Assembly: GCF_900100295.1 (NCBI RefSeq) | Contig: NZ_FNEV01000002.1 | Span: 248,001-312,000, forward strand | Length of the DNA: 64,000 nt | Direction of reading: 5' to 3' | Source: Salimicrobium halophilum | Lineage (GTDB): Bacteria > Bacillota > Bacilli > Bacillales > Halobacillaceae | In this document: in pieces, positions 1-7,286 of the stretch | Layout: every line of letters starts with the position of its first letter | Position numbering within the stretch: position 1 is the first letter of the stretch | Notes under the pieces: generated by a model | Told to the model about the DNA's origin: nothing | The model's input: only the letters and a program-made list of their open reading frames with translations | Database searches by the model: none | Made by a program: the position numbers and the translations under genes

Positions 1-2
1 AG

Positions 3-239
3 TTCCAGGGAGACGCGTTCAAGGAAAACGTGCGTAAGGTGAATGAACTGAAGCCGATCGCAGATTCGTATGGTATAGATGTGGCTCAACTGGTCCTCGC
101 TTTCTACATTCATCACGATGCGATTGATGCTGTAATTCCTGGTGCGAAGCGGAAAGAACAGGTGCTTCATAACAACAAAGCTGGTAAAGTGAATCTCGAC
201 AAGAAGACGATCGAACGAATCGATCAGTTGTTTTCATAA
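3..239 (+). CDS. Aldo/keto reductase, C-terminal end (partial)
   Basis: The open frame is already running at the left edge and ends with TAA at 237-239, so only about 78 C-terminal residues are present. The visible part matches the last helices and barrel strand of NADPH-dependent aldo/keto reductases: a helix followed by VLAFYIHHDAIDAVIPGAK, the usual position of the conserved IPG(A/T) turn that contacts the cofactor, and a final helix ending IDQLF. The catalytic Asp-Tyr-Lys-His tetrad lies outside the window, so substrate cannot be judged. It is closed by its own terminator and is not co-transcribed with the next gene. Confidence 0.8.
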   Translation, partial: FQGDAFKENVRKVNELKPIADSYGIDVAQLVLAFYIHHDAIDAVIPGAKRKEQVLHNNKAGKVNLDKKTIERIDQLFS

Positions 240-245
240 GAAATG

Positions 246-274
246 GAAGGTGGGGCGACTCACCTTCTTTTTTT
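246..274 (+). terminator. Rho-independent terminator after aldo/keto reductase
   Basis: A perfect 7-bp stem GAAGGTG/CACCTTC (246-252 with 261-267) is followed at once by seven T residues. Confidence 0.85.
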
Positions 275-345
275 GTGTTAAGATTAGGTAAATTATGCCA
301 AACGACTTTGGATGAATTGCCGACAAGATATTAGGAGGGACATTG

Positions 346-726
346 GTGAAAATCAAAAAGATTTTGGGGCTTTTGTTACTTTCTTTTGTTTTAGTGGGTT
401 GTCAAAACGATAATTTAACCCTGAGCAGCGGGGATGTTACAAGTATCGACGTGTATGAATGGGACAGTGAAAAGCTGGTGGCGACTATTGATGATGAAGG
501 TTTTATTGAAGAACTTGTAACAGAGTTAGATCAAGCCAGTACAGCTTCCACAGCAAATATGGATTTTAAATTACCGGAGTATGAAGTGCACTTTAAAAAC
601 GAAGAAGAAACGTTGCTTAAGCTGGGATATTTCAAAAAGAGTATCGATTTAGGTGTAGAAGGTAGGTACTTAGGTTTGGCGGAAGGTATGTTTTTCAATG
701 TGGAAATCCGGCTACCTATGGAATGA
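346..726 (+). CDS. Small lipoprotein, unknown function
   Basis: This is a 126-aa protein beginning with a lipoprotein signal: positively charged start, hydrophobic core LLLLSFVLV and lipobox LVGC, so Cys near residue 19 should be lipidated and the protein held on the outer face of the membrane. The mature part is acidic with no motif I recognise. GTG at 346 is preferred over TTG at 343 because AGGAGG at 333-338 is then 7 bases away. It stands alone with about 140 bp on its 3' side before the next gene. Confidence 0.75.
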   Translation: MKIKKILGLLLLSFVLVGCQNDNLTLSSGDVTSIDVYEWDSEKLVATIDDEGFIEELVTELDQASTASTANMDFKLPEYEVHFKNEEETLLKLGYFKKSIDLGVEGRYLGLAEGMFFNVEIRLPME

Positions 727-748
727 TTTTCAAGAGATTTTTCAATTT

Positions 749-774
749 TGAAACGAAATTGGTTTACTATCGTA
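749..774 (+). promoter_or_regulatory. Candidate ECF (sigma-W type) promoter
   Basis: TGAAAC at 749-754, exactly 16 bases, then CGTA at 771-774. This equals the known Bacillus sigma-W consensus TGAAAC-N16-CGTA. It lies 96 bp upstream of the membrane protein gene at 870 and would place the following small genes under envelope-stress control. Confidence 0.7.
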
Positions 775-869
775 CGTGTAATAAGAGGGTTGATGGAATA
801 TTTATCCTGCGAAATTGATCTGGTCTTGAACAATCTTGGTGGTAAATAGTTAAGGGGGGCTTACTAGGT

Positions 870-1106
870 GTGAAAGAGAAACTTTCTTATATTTTTTATT
901 GGCTAATATTGTTATTAGGTATTCACTCATTTTGGCAATTTTTCTTCGTGGAATATGGCTTCGTGTATACGATGATCTTTACCTTCAGTTGTGGTTTTCT
1001 AGGACTTGTATTGGCGATGTCATTACGAAGCCGTATATTAATTGCGGTAAGTGCGTCACTCCTCTTGAGTCCGTACCTTCTGTTGGTCGTAATGAATATC
1101 ATTTAG
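870..1106 (+). CDS. Small membrane protein, unknown function
   Basis: This 78-aa protein is almost entirely hydrophobic, with two to three predicted membrane segments (about residues 6-24, 27-47 and 56-77). GTG at 870 is preceded by an AAGGGGGG ribosome site at 852-859. No family was recognised. It is the first gene after a sigma-W-like promoter (749-774) and is followed within 60 bp by another small membrane protein, which suggests a short operon of envelope-stress-responsive membrane proteins. That role is inference. Confidence 0.65.
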   Translation: MKEKLSYIFYWLILLLGIHSFWQFFFVEYGFVYTMIFTFSCGFLGLVLAMSLRSRILIAVSASLLLSPYLLLVVMNII

Positions 1107-1164
1107 AGATTCCGTGATTTACATAGTCACAAGTAAAATCTATAGCAAAGGAGGGGAGAGATCC

Positions 1165-1425
1165 ATGGACATTATCTTATCGATCATACTGGTGATCACT
1201 CTGATCATTTCAGTATCTTATGTAGTGTTTAAGAGAAAACAAGCCGGTATCACCGGAATGAAAAGCGCTTTGACACCCATTTGCCTTTTCCTCATCGGTG
1301 TCGTGAACCTATTCGCTTACTGGTTCGGTTTCAGTGGACTGGTAAGTTGGACGATGAGTATAGTTTTGTTGCTTCTGGGTGCTTATTTCACAAAATATAT
1401 TCAAGCACCTGTGAAACAAGGATGA
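1165..1425 (+). CDS. Small membrane protein, unknown function
   Basis: 86 aa with an N-terminal membrane helix (MDIILSIILVITLIISV), a short basic loop and two more hydrophobic segments. The frame is open further upstream, but ATG at 1165 has a strong AAGGAGGGG site 5' of it (1149-1156), so the longer reading is not supported. No family recognised. It sits between two other small membrane protein genes on the same strand. Confidence 0.65.
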   Translation: MDIILSIILVITLIISVSYVVFKRKQAGITGMKSALTPICLFLIGVVNLFAYWFGFSGLVSWTMSIVLLLLGAYFTKYIQAPVKQG

Positions 1426-1455
1426 AGTGTATGCAGGTTTAGGGGGGATGATCGT

Positions 1456-1674
1456 ATGAAAATACTTAGACTACTTTTGGGCGCGGTGGTAAGTGCCCTG
1501 GCTTGTTTCAGTTTGATAACAGGAACTACTGGGATAACGCCGTATCTCTTATTATTAGTGAGTGGATTAGTTCTCGTTATGGGGATTACGGAGTTTCAAA
1601 AACGGAAACCGATCGCTTTTACTCTATTCCTTGCATTCGGATTCAGCTTTTTCGTCGGGATATATACTTTGTAA
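1456..1674 (+). CDS. Small membrane protein, resembles DUF3953/YczI type
   Basis: 72 aa with three hydrophobic segments. The layout (short basic start, LLLG.VV..L, a central TPYLLLL.SG..LVMGI and basic Q-K-R-K loop before the last helix) recalls the DUF3953 group of Bacillus membrane proteins such as YczI. That assignment is from memory of the family and is tentative. Ribosome site AGGGGGGAT precedes ATG 1456. Confidence 0.6.
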   Translation: MKILRLLLGAVVSALACFSLITGTTGITPYLLLLVSGLVLVMGITEFQKRKPIAFTLFLAFGFSFFVGIYTL

Positions 1675-1728
1675 ATGAAAGTTCTATGAGGAGAAGATTT
1701 ACATAGTCTCAGAGCAAGGAGGGTGGAT

Positions 1729-2277
1729 ATGGAAAAGAAGCACGCGCTGGTGATTGGCGGGACGGGGATGTTATCCGACGTCACGCTTTGGCTTGCGGAA
1801 AAAGGATATGTCGTATCTGTCATTGGAAGAGATAGAATCAGACATGAAATTGTGAGGGGGAAATCGCACGACCCGGAGTTAATTAATAGTTTGAAGGTAG
1901 ATTACAGAGACCATGCATTACTCGAAACTTTAGTTAAAGACGCTATCGAAGAATATGGTCCAATCTCATGTGTCGTCAGTTGGACTCCCTTCCTCGAATC
2001 ATTGGAGTTGATCAATCGGATCATATCGGAGAAGAACCTTAATTGGAAGCTGTTCCAGGTGATGGGAAGCAGACGTTATTTCGAAAAAAATCAGCTGGAG
2101 GTCACACCTCAGTGTCACCATCGAAGCATTTATCTTGGGTTTGTCATGGAGGACAATCACTCAAGGTGGTTGACCCTTGAGGAGATTGCCGGCGGAGTTA
2201 TCGAGAGTGTGAAGGAAGACCGGGAAGAGTCGGTGATCGGCGTTCTTCATCCATATGAGAAACGGCCCGGTTATTAA
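1729..2277 (+). CDS. Short-chain dehydrogenase-like NAD(P)-binding protein
   Basis: 182 aa with an N-terminal Rossmann motif GGTGML at residues 10-15, preceded by a beta strand (HALVIG) and followed by the next strand ending VIGRD, as in short-chain dehydrogenases. It is shorter than classical members (about 250 aa), and I do not see the catalytic Tyr-x-x-x-Lys pair, so enzymatic activity is uncertain. ATG 1729 is chosen over the in-frame GTG 1723 because AAGGAGG (1716-1722) is 6 bases from ATG but adjacent to the GTG. Similar short Rossmann proteins occur singly in many Bacillus genomes. Confidence 0.7.
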   Translation: MEKKHALVIGGTGMLSDVTLWLAEKGYVVSVIGRDRIRHEIVRGKSHDPELINSLKVDYRDHALLETLVKDAIEEYGPISCVVSWTPFLESLELINRIISEKNLNWKLFQVMGSRRYFEKNQLEVTPQCHHRSIYLGFVMEDNHSRWLTLEEIAGGVIESVKEDREESVIGVLHPYEKRPGY

Positions 2278-2316
2278 ACTCACTTGAAAACATCAGAGAG
2301 GCAGGTTTGAATAGAA

Positions 2317-2868
2317 ATGTTACCTGAATTAGAAACAGAACACTTATTGTTACGAGCTTATGAAAGAAAGGATGCTCCGCGAGCTAAAAGATTAGCTGGA
2401 GACAAAGATGTAGCGGAGACTAACTTTTTGCCTCATCCATATACGTTGGAGATGGCCGAAGGTTGGATTTCAAGTCATCCAGATCTGATCGAAAAAGGAG
2501 AAACTTATCCATTTGCGATTATTCTCAAAGGGGAAGATCAACTTGTAGGCACAATGACACTTAGAGTAGACAAATTACATAACAAAGGTGAACTGGCTTA
2601 TTGGATTGGCAAAGACTATTGGAATAATGGTTACGCCACGGAAGCTGCCCAATTAGTTATTGATTTTGGGTTTAAGGAGCAAAAGCTGAATAGGATATGG
2701 GCTCCAGTAATGAGCAAAAACAAAGCTTCGGCAAAATTGATGCAAAAAGTTGGTCTGACCTACGAAGGAACGTTAAAACAGGACATTATAAGATGGGATG
2801 AGTATCAGGATGTCGATATTTTTGGCCTTTTGAAAGAAGATTATTTTGGAAGGAAGCCATCCGTATAA
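2317..2868 (+). CDS. GNAT acetyltransferase, RimJ/RimL type
   Basis: 183 aa covering a whole GNAT fold. The N-terminus LETEHLLLRAYERKDA is the usual first strand and helix of RimJ/RimL-like enzymes. The segment around residues 88-103 (AYWIGKDYWNNGYATEA) is motif A with the acetyl-CoA pyrophosphate loop, and NKASAKLMQKVGL is motif B. These transfer acetyl groups from acetyl-CoA to protein N-termini or small amines. The acceptor cannot be told from sequence. Confidence 0.85.
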   Translation: MLPELETEHLLLRAYERKDAPRAKRLAGDKDVAETNFLPHPYTLEMAEGWISSHPDLIEKGETYPFAIILKGEDQLVGTMTLRVDKLHNKGELAYWIGKDYWNNGYATEAAQLVIDFGFKEQKLNRIWAPVMSKNKASAKLMQKVGLTYEGTLKQDIIRWDEYQDVDIFGLLKEDYFGRKPSV

Positions 2869-2910
2869 AGATGAAGGTATATCTGAATAATTTAGAGAGG
2901 AGAGGTTCCG

Positions 2911-3120
2911 GTGATGATCTTTGTATATTTAGTAATTAGTATTGGTATGTCATTCTTTCTAGGAATCATTCCGGAAGGGTTCGGAAATACGTTGCTGCTT
3001 GGCGCTATTTTGGGTGTGTTGTTAGGAATTTTTCATCAGCTTACTAAAATATACAAATGGTTGAGCAATGAGAATGATGAATCTACTGTTGAGTCAAGTA
3101 AAATACCCATACGTAGGTAA
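2911..3120 (+). CDS. Small membrane protein, unknown function
   Basis: 69 aa with two hydrophobic segments (about residues 1-17 and 26-42) and a charged C-terminal tail. GTG 2911 and ATG 2914 are both possible starts behind GAGAGGAGAGG. No family recognised. It lies 42 bp after the GNAT gene and 14-26 bp before the nucleotidyltransferase gene. Confidence 0.6.
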   Translation: MMIFVYLVISIGMSFFLGIIPEGFGNTLLLGAILGVLLGIFHQLTKIYKWLSNENDESTVESSKIPIRR

Positions 3121-3146
3121 GGGAAAGCAGTGAGGTGAGCCTTAAA

Positions 3147-3911
3147 ATGGTGAAATGGACTCCAGAGAAATTTACTACCAAAGATAGGATGAAAGCTGCT
3201 AATGAAATACTGAAAGAATTGAAAGACAAATATAAAGAGTCATTAATAGCTGTAGCAATTGAAGGGTCGACAGCTAAAGGGTTAGATGCACCAGAATCCG
3301 ACTTGGAGTTAAGAGTACTCTTGGACAAAGACTATAACTATCATAGGTGGTACGCCTTCTTTTATGAAAAAATGTTCGTAGGAATCAGCTATAATTCTGT
3401 TTCCAAAGCATTAGAAGCTTCCAAAGGAATTGATTATGAATGGTCCATAAGTGGCGATAATTTGGAAACTGCTGAAGTGATCTTTGATTCACGAAATGTT
3501 TATGGGGAATTGAAAGCGAATAATAAGGCAGCTGAGCAAAATGCAGACTTTGAGGAACTATTCTTAGAAGCTACAACGGATATGTATGAACGTGTCTATA
3601 AGGTCTATACACTTTCTCGTATGAACTACATAGGGATGACCCGAGAGGTGGCTAATATAGCTTATTGGGCGGCATTAGCGGTTGGTTTAGCCAACAGGGT
3701 TAAGTATAGGTCCAATAAAACTATGGTTGAAGATAGTTTCGCATTGGAAAACACACCAGAAAATTATGAACAGCACGTAAGAAGCTTGTTTTTAAATACA
3801 GACATAGATGATATCCAAAATGCAGTAAGCGATCTATGGATGACGTTTGATAATTGGATTCAGCAAGAGGTTGGTATGAATTTGAATGATGATCACTTAA
3901 GATACATTTAA
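3147..3911 (+). CDS. ANT(4')-like aminoglycoside nucleotidyltransferase family protein
   Basis: 254 aa, close to the 253 aa of the kanamycin nucleotidyltransferase KNTase. It shares a GS motif followed by S-D-L-E in the polymerase-beta-type metal site (GS and SDLE about 11 residues apart, near residues 40 and 51-54), which matches the Gly-Ser...Ser-Asp-Ile-Glu of KNTase. A helix with M-Y-E-R-V-Y-K carries a Glu that aligns by eye with the KNTase base Glu145. The family transfers AMP from ATP to the 4'-hydroxyl of aminoglycosides, but chromosomal relatives in environmental Bacilli may have other substrates. An alternative start is GTG 3135. ATG 3147 has the better-placed site (TGAGGTGAG). Confidence 0.75.
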   Translation: MVKWTPEKFTTKDRMKAANEILKELKDKYKESLIAVAIEGSTAKGLDAPESDLELRVLLDKDYNYHRWYAFFYEKMFVGISYNSVSKALEASKGIDYEWSISGDNLETAEVIFDSRNVYGELKANNKAAEQNADFEELFLEATTDMYERVYKVYTLSRMNYIGMTREVANIAYWAALAVGLANRVKYRSNKTMVEDSFALENTPENYEQHVRSLFLNTDIDDIQNAVSDLWMTFDNWIQQEVGMNLNDDHLRYI

Positions 3912-3937
3912 CTAAACGGATTGGTAAGGGTTGGAAA

Positions 3938-4282
3938 ATGAAGACATTACTTTCGTTCCATTCCATCGTGCACGCAATTTTCTGGATAGGGACTTTGCTC
4001 ATATTCTTTGCTATGAATAAAGAAACGACTGCTTCGTTATTAATGAATGGGTATCTGATGTACCTTGTTTTCTACGTGGTATTTTTAATATATGTAGGGA
4101 TTTCGAAAACAAGAAAGTTGAAGTGGGCTCAATTAAAGGAAAGAATAGTTAGATTCATTGGATGGTTTCTTTCATTAAGTGCTGTCCACTATCTAATGAA
4201 CTGGGAGATCGATATATGGGGGTTAGCTGTTCCTTTAGGTTTGTCACTTGGATTGGTTTTTTCTGAGTTCATGACAAACTAA
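3938..4282 (+). CDS. Membrane protein, unknown function
   Basis: 114 aa with about four hydrophobic segments (residues 5-25, 32-52, 68-86 and 93-111) and a basic loop K-T-R-K-L-K-W between the second and third. No family recognised. It begins 26 bp after the nucleotidyltransferase and is probably co-transcribed. Confidence 0.65.
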   Translation: MKTLLSFHSIVHAIFWIGTLLIFFAMNKETTASLLMNGYLMYLVFYVVFLIYVGISKTRKLKWAQLKERIVRFIGWFLSLSAVHYLMNWEIDIWGLAVPLGLSLGLVFSEFMTN

Positions 4283-4342
4283 AGGCTCGTACCCGTCTCG
4301 CAACATATTATTAAACTAAAAAACGTCAGAGGTGAAGACAGC

Positions 4343-4786
4343 ATGTGTTTTGAATTCAGACCTATAACCATAGAGTATGTGAAAGAAATCTCTTCATGGA
4401 ATTATGAAGGCTACGTGGAAGAAGTGATCATGACTCCATATATTGAGTCCTTCGAGAAGTCACAGGAGCTGACCGGACCTGGTGGCAGTGATGGTTTCGT
4501 AGCATTTTTAAATAATGAAACTGCCGGTTTGTTCGAATTCAACATCCAGGGAACTGTGATGGAGATAGGTTTGGCTCTCAGACCTGATCTTATAGGTCAG
4601 GGCTTAGGAGTGACATATGTTCAACAGGGGTTGGAGTTTGGTCTGCAATATTATACTGCTGACCTTTTCTTGGTGAGATTGTCTGTAGACAAAAGGAATG
4701 AAGCGGCCATTCGAGTCTATGAAAAAACAGGATTCCGTAAAGTGGAAGAGAACGAAGTCGATAGTAAAATGATTCTGCCGTTGTGA
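4343..4786 (+). CDS. GNAT acetyltransferase
   Basis: 147 aa. The acetyl-CoA binding motif A is clear at about residues 79-92 (LRPDLIGQGLGVTYV, fitting the Q/R-x-x-G-x-G/A signature), followed by V-D-K-R-N-E-A-A-I-R-V-Y-E-K-T-G-F, the standard motif B. Acceptor unknown. Ribosome site AGAGGTG lies before ATG 4343. Confidence 0.85.
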   Translation: MCFEFRPITIEYVKEISSWNYEGYVEEVIMTPYIESFEKSQELTGPGGSDGFVAFLNNETAGLFEFNIQGTVMEIGLALRPDLIGQGLGVTYVQQGLEFGLQYYTADLFLVRLSVDKRNEAAIRVYEKTGFRKVEENEVDSKMILPL

Positions 4787-4867
4787 AATGAAGGAATGTC
4801 TAGATGGAGAATCCGTGGCCTGGATGATATTCGAAGTAGAAAATAAGAGCATTAAAGGGAGGATTTT

Positions 4868-5068
4868 ATGAGGCTGGTAATCGTAGGTGGTGTCACGGGG
4901 GTGTTGACTTATATCATTACTGAAATCATATTTCATTTTTTTGATTTTACTTACAACGTGTTCATGAACGATTTTAACCTCCTGTCCGTGGTTATCGATT
5001 TCGGAAGTTACATAGGTATTTTTTTACTGATTTTCTACACCTTAAAGAAAGTATTCATTAAGGAGTAA
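4868..5068 (+). CDS. Small membrane protein, unknown function
   Basis: 66 aa, two hydrophobic segments (residues 3-23 and 40-59) and a basic C-terminus. AAGGGAGG lies 7 bases before ATG 4868. No family recognised. Part of the small-gene array. Confidence 0.6.
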   Translation: MRLVIVGGVTGVLTYIITEIIFHFFDFTYNVFMNDFNLLSVVIDFGSYIGIFLLIFYTLKKVFIKE

Positions 5069-5128
5069 CATTTTAAATCCAGTAAAATTGAAGCTATCAT
5101 CTTTGGGGTAACAAGGAGGGCTTAAACT

Positions 5129-5374
5129 GTGAATAGGGTCTTAAGGATATCGTCGTTTCTCATGCTTATCCTAAGTATATCTTTTGTTATTTTAGATGTG
5201 ATATTAAACCTGATAGAGATGCCGTATTTAATTTGGTTGCTGGGTATGTTGGTTTACTGGTTCTTATTGGGGTACGATGATTATTTCGAGGAAGGCAACA
5301 AAATGTGGGGAGGAGTCACTATGGGCTTGTCCACAGGTTGTTTCTTCACCATTCTATTTTTAATGCTTACATAG
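5129..5374 (+). CDS. Small membrane protein, unknown function
   Basis: 81 aa with three hydrophobic segments and a single acidic loop D-D-Y-F-E-E-G-N before the last helix. GTG 5129 is preceded by AAGGAGGG at 5113-5120. No family recognised. Confidence 0.6.
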   Translation: MNRVLRISSFLMLILSISFVILDVILNLIEMPYLIWLLGMLVYWFLLGYDDYFEEGNKMWGGVTMGLSTGCFFTILFLMLT

Positions 5375-5485
5375 GTAAGGTTTTATATGAAGAGGATGAC
5401 TGCTTATCTTAAATTGCAGTTCCAGATATTTGCAGATACTGAATAGAATTACTGTTCATACTATATTATTTGGAGAGGGATGAAG

Positions 5486-5644
5486 ATGGATAATCAATAT
5501 TTTGTAGGATGGGGGACGTTGGCTCTCATCAATGCGGGGCTTGCTCAAGGAAAGAACAGGACAGGGTTGGACTGGTTCCTGCTTTCTTTAGTATTGGGGC
5601 CGATAGCAACCTTCATCCTATTATTCGTAGAAAAGAGAAGCTAA
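5486..5644 (+). CDS. 52-aa membrane protein of the G-K-x-R-x-G-x-x-W-F-L type
   Basis: A short open frame read directly from the sequence: a first segment (YFVGWGTLALINAGLAQ), a basic turn G-K-N-R-T-G, then WFLLSLVLGPIATFILLFVEKRS. The arrangement of a basic/aromatic turn followed by W-F-L-L-x-L-x-L-G-P is common in small membrane proteins across bacteria. GGAGAGGGATG supplies the ribosome site before ATG 5486. Function unknown. Confidence 0.6.
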   Translation: MDNQYFVGWGTLALINAGLAQGKNRTGLDWFLLSLVLGPIATFILLFVEKRS

Positions 5645-5662
5645 GTTAAGGAGGACGATTGC

Positions 5663-5821
5663 ATGGATTTGCTGATGTCGACATTTCTGATGTTCTTTCC
5701 CATTATCATAGTAGCTTTTCTCATAAGGTGGGTACGTTTGATTAAGATCAATAGTGACAAACAAGTTGAACAGAATAAAAGGATCATTTCTCTTCTTGAG
5801 AAAGCAGAAAAAGAAAAGTGA
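5663..5821 (+). CDS. 52-aa single-span membrane protein
   Basis: The frame codes for one N-terminal membrane helix (MDLLMSTFLMFFPIIIVAFLI) followed by a charged, probably coiled-coil tail ending LLEKAEKEK. AAGGAGG at 5648-5654 sits 8 bases before ATG 5663, and the gene starts 18 bp after the previous stop, so the two small genes are likely co-expressed. It has the shape of a membrane-tethered regulator or assembly factor, but no function is assignable. Confidence 0.6.
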   Translation: MDLLMSTFLMFFPIIIVAFLIRWVRLIKINSDKQVEQNKRIISLLEKAEKEK

Positions 5822-5854
5822 CCGTGCCATAAGTGTTTCGGGAAAGGGGAATAT

Positions 5855-6241
5855 ATGATCAGATGGACGCTGGCTATTGTATTGATTATCACGATAGGAT
5901 TTTACATATGGCAAAGCATGGGTTCGACTTCCTTAGAAGGAGAGTCAGAACATTGGCGTGCAAGCTACGAAGGGTACAAAGAAGGTAAGTTCAACTACAG
6001 AGAATATCGTATCATTTACACAGGAAAAGAAGAGATCAAAGGCACGGACATCACTTATTCGATTGAATCCGACCACATCCAGACAGGGCAAGAAGGAAAC
6101 CTTCAAAAGACAGATAAGCTAGAAGGGAAAGGAGCCGAAGTCACGACAGTTTGCGGAAGTTGCAGAATAGCGATGAAGAGCGGAATGATTACAATAGAAG
6201 TTCAATGGGCCGACCATAAGGAACGCCTGGTACTGGAATAG
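5855..6241 (+). CDS. Membrane-anchored protein with C-x-x-C, paralogue of 34744 lipoprotein
   Basis: 128 aa: an N-terminal membrane anchor (residues 4-20), then a soluble, mostly beta domain. The mature part shares a pattern with the lipoprotein at 34744-35127: an early G-E-S-(E/D)-x-W motif, an I-x-Y-x-G motif, Y-x-I-E, a C-x-x-C pair (CGSC here, CSGC there) and a final W-x-x-H-x-E-R-(I/L)-V-L. This indicates one family anchored in two different ways. The Cys pair could form a disulfide outside the cell. Not recognised as a named family. Confidence 0.65.
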   Translation: MIRWTLAIVLIITIGFYIWQSMGSTSLEGESEHWRASYEGYKEGKFNYREYRIIYTGKEEIKGTDITYSIESDHIQTGQEGNLQKTDKLEGKGAEVTTVCGSCRIAMKSGMITIEVQWADHKERLVLE

Positions 6242-6303
6242 TGATTCTTGCTTTCGTGTTAGGACGAATAAAAGACTGTGAAGTTTGACAGGGGGGAGCA
6301 ACT

Positions 6304-6549
6304 GTGAAGAATCCGAAGAAGCTGATTTTTACTGTGTTTCACATCATAACGCCATTGTTCTATTTTGCAGGGTATTCAGCCATTCAATTTTTTCAAGGTA
6401 ATCCTGTTATGGAGACTATACCAGACACGTTATCAATCATTGCCATCTATTCTATTGTGATGAATATTATGTGGGTGTTCAATGTAGATAAGCTTGATCG
6501 TGCAATTGAAAGAGACAAAGAAAACCGTGAACATAACGCTAATGTATAA
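6304..6549 (+). CDS. Small membrane protein, unknown function
   Basis: 81 aa with two hydrophobic segments (residues 7-28 and 43-60) and a charged tail E-R-D-K-E-N-R-E-H. GTG 6304 follows a GGGGGGAG ribosome site. No family recognised. The open frame of the next gene can be read back into this one, but its real start lies beyond this stop. Confidence 0.6.
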   Translation: MKNPKKLIFTVFHIITPLFYFAGYSAIQFFQGNPVMETIPDTLSIIAIYSIVMNIMWVFNVDKLDRAIERDKENREHNANV

Positions 6550-6598
6550 CCAAACGTCAGCACTTGAACTTCTGGTTAAGAGAGAGGGGAGAAGGATT

Positions 6599-7150
6599 GT
6601 GAAGAAATCTTCGTACGATACCCATTACCGGCAGACTGACTATTTCGGAGACCCTTATCCCGGACTCGTGGAATTCTTTGAAGCGTACGAACCGAAAGGC
6701 CACGTGCTTGACTTAGGTTGCGGGCAGGGAAGAGATTCCTTGAGTTTAGGCAGGCTGGGGTACGAGGTCACGGGCATCGATGTCTCTAGTGTCGGAATCG
6801 AACAGATGAATCGAGCGGCGCGTGAGGAGAATCTGGAAGTGACAGGCGTAGTCGAGGACATCTATACATGTCCGGTGGAAACGAAGTACGATATCGTTCT
6901 GCTTGATTCGATGCTCCATTTTTATAAGAAGGACGAGGAGAAGGAAACGGCACTGGTCCGGAGAATTGCTTCAGAGCTGAAAAATGGCGGAGTGCTTGCG
7001 ATCTTCATGATCGAAGGGATGAAGCGGGAGGCTGTTCTGAAAGGGATCTTCGATGAAATGGACATCCCATGGACCGTGCTAGCTGATCGTTATACGGACT
7101 ATACGGAATTCAGCGCTCGTTATCACATGTATATTTTGAAAAAATCATAG
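6599..7150 (+). CDS. Class I SAM-dependent methyltransferase (TehB/UbiE-like)
   Basis: 183 aa with motif I HVLDLGCGQGRDS (about residues 35-47), then YEVTGIDVSSVGIEQM containing the acidic residue that binds the SAM ribose, and YDIVLLDSMLHF as motif IV. The architecture resembles the TehB group of small-molecule methyltransferases. The substrate is unknown. GTG 6599 is chosen because GAGGGGAG lies 8 bases upstream and homologues start near this point; the longer frame from 6494 overlaps the previous gene. A terminator follows. Confidence 0.8.
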   Translation: MKKSSYDTHYRQTDYFGDPYPGLVEFFEAYEPKGHVLDLGCGQGRDSLSLGRLGYEVTGIDVSSVGIEQMNRAAREENLEVTGVVEDIYTCPVETKYDIVLLDSMLHFYKKDEEKETALVRRIASELKNGGVLAIFMIEGMKREAVLKGIFDEMDIPWTVLADRYTDYTEFSARYHMYILKKS

Positions 7151-7173
7151 AAAGCATGATCATTAGGAAAAGA

Positions 7174-7199
7174 TCGGGGGACGAGCCCTGACTTTTTTT
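7174..7199 (+). terminator. Rho-independent terminator
   Basis: Six-bp stem TCGGGG/CCCTGA (7174-7179 with 7186-7191, one G-T pair) with loop GACGAG, then seven T residues. Confidence 0.75.
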
Positions 7200-7286
7200 G
7201 ACCTGTTTTTGACAGAAGGAGTCATACCTTTGTCACCCCTCTAACCGCTTACATGTGGTAAGATGAAGAGGAAAGAGAGGGTTATC

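Noticed and set aside
346-6549. Integron-like cassette array
   Set aside because: All genes point one way, but no repeated attC-like imperfect palindromes lie between them and no integrase is in view.
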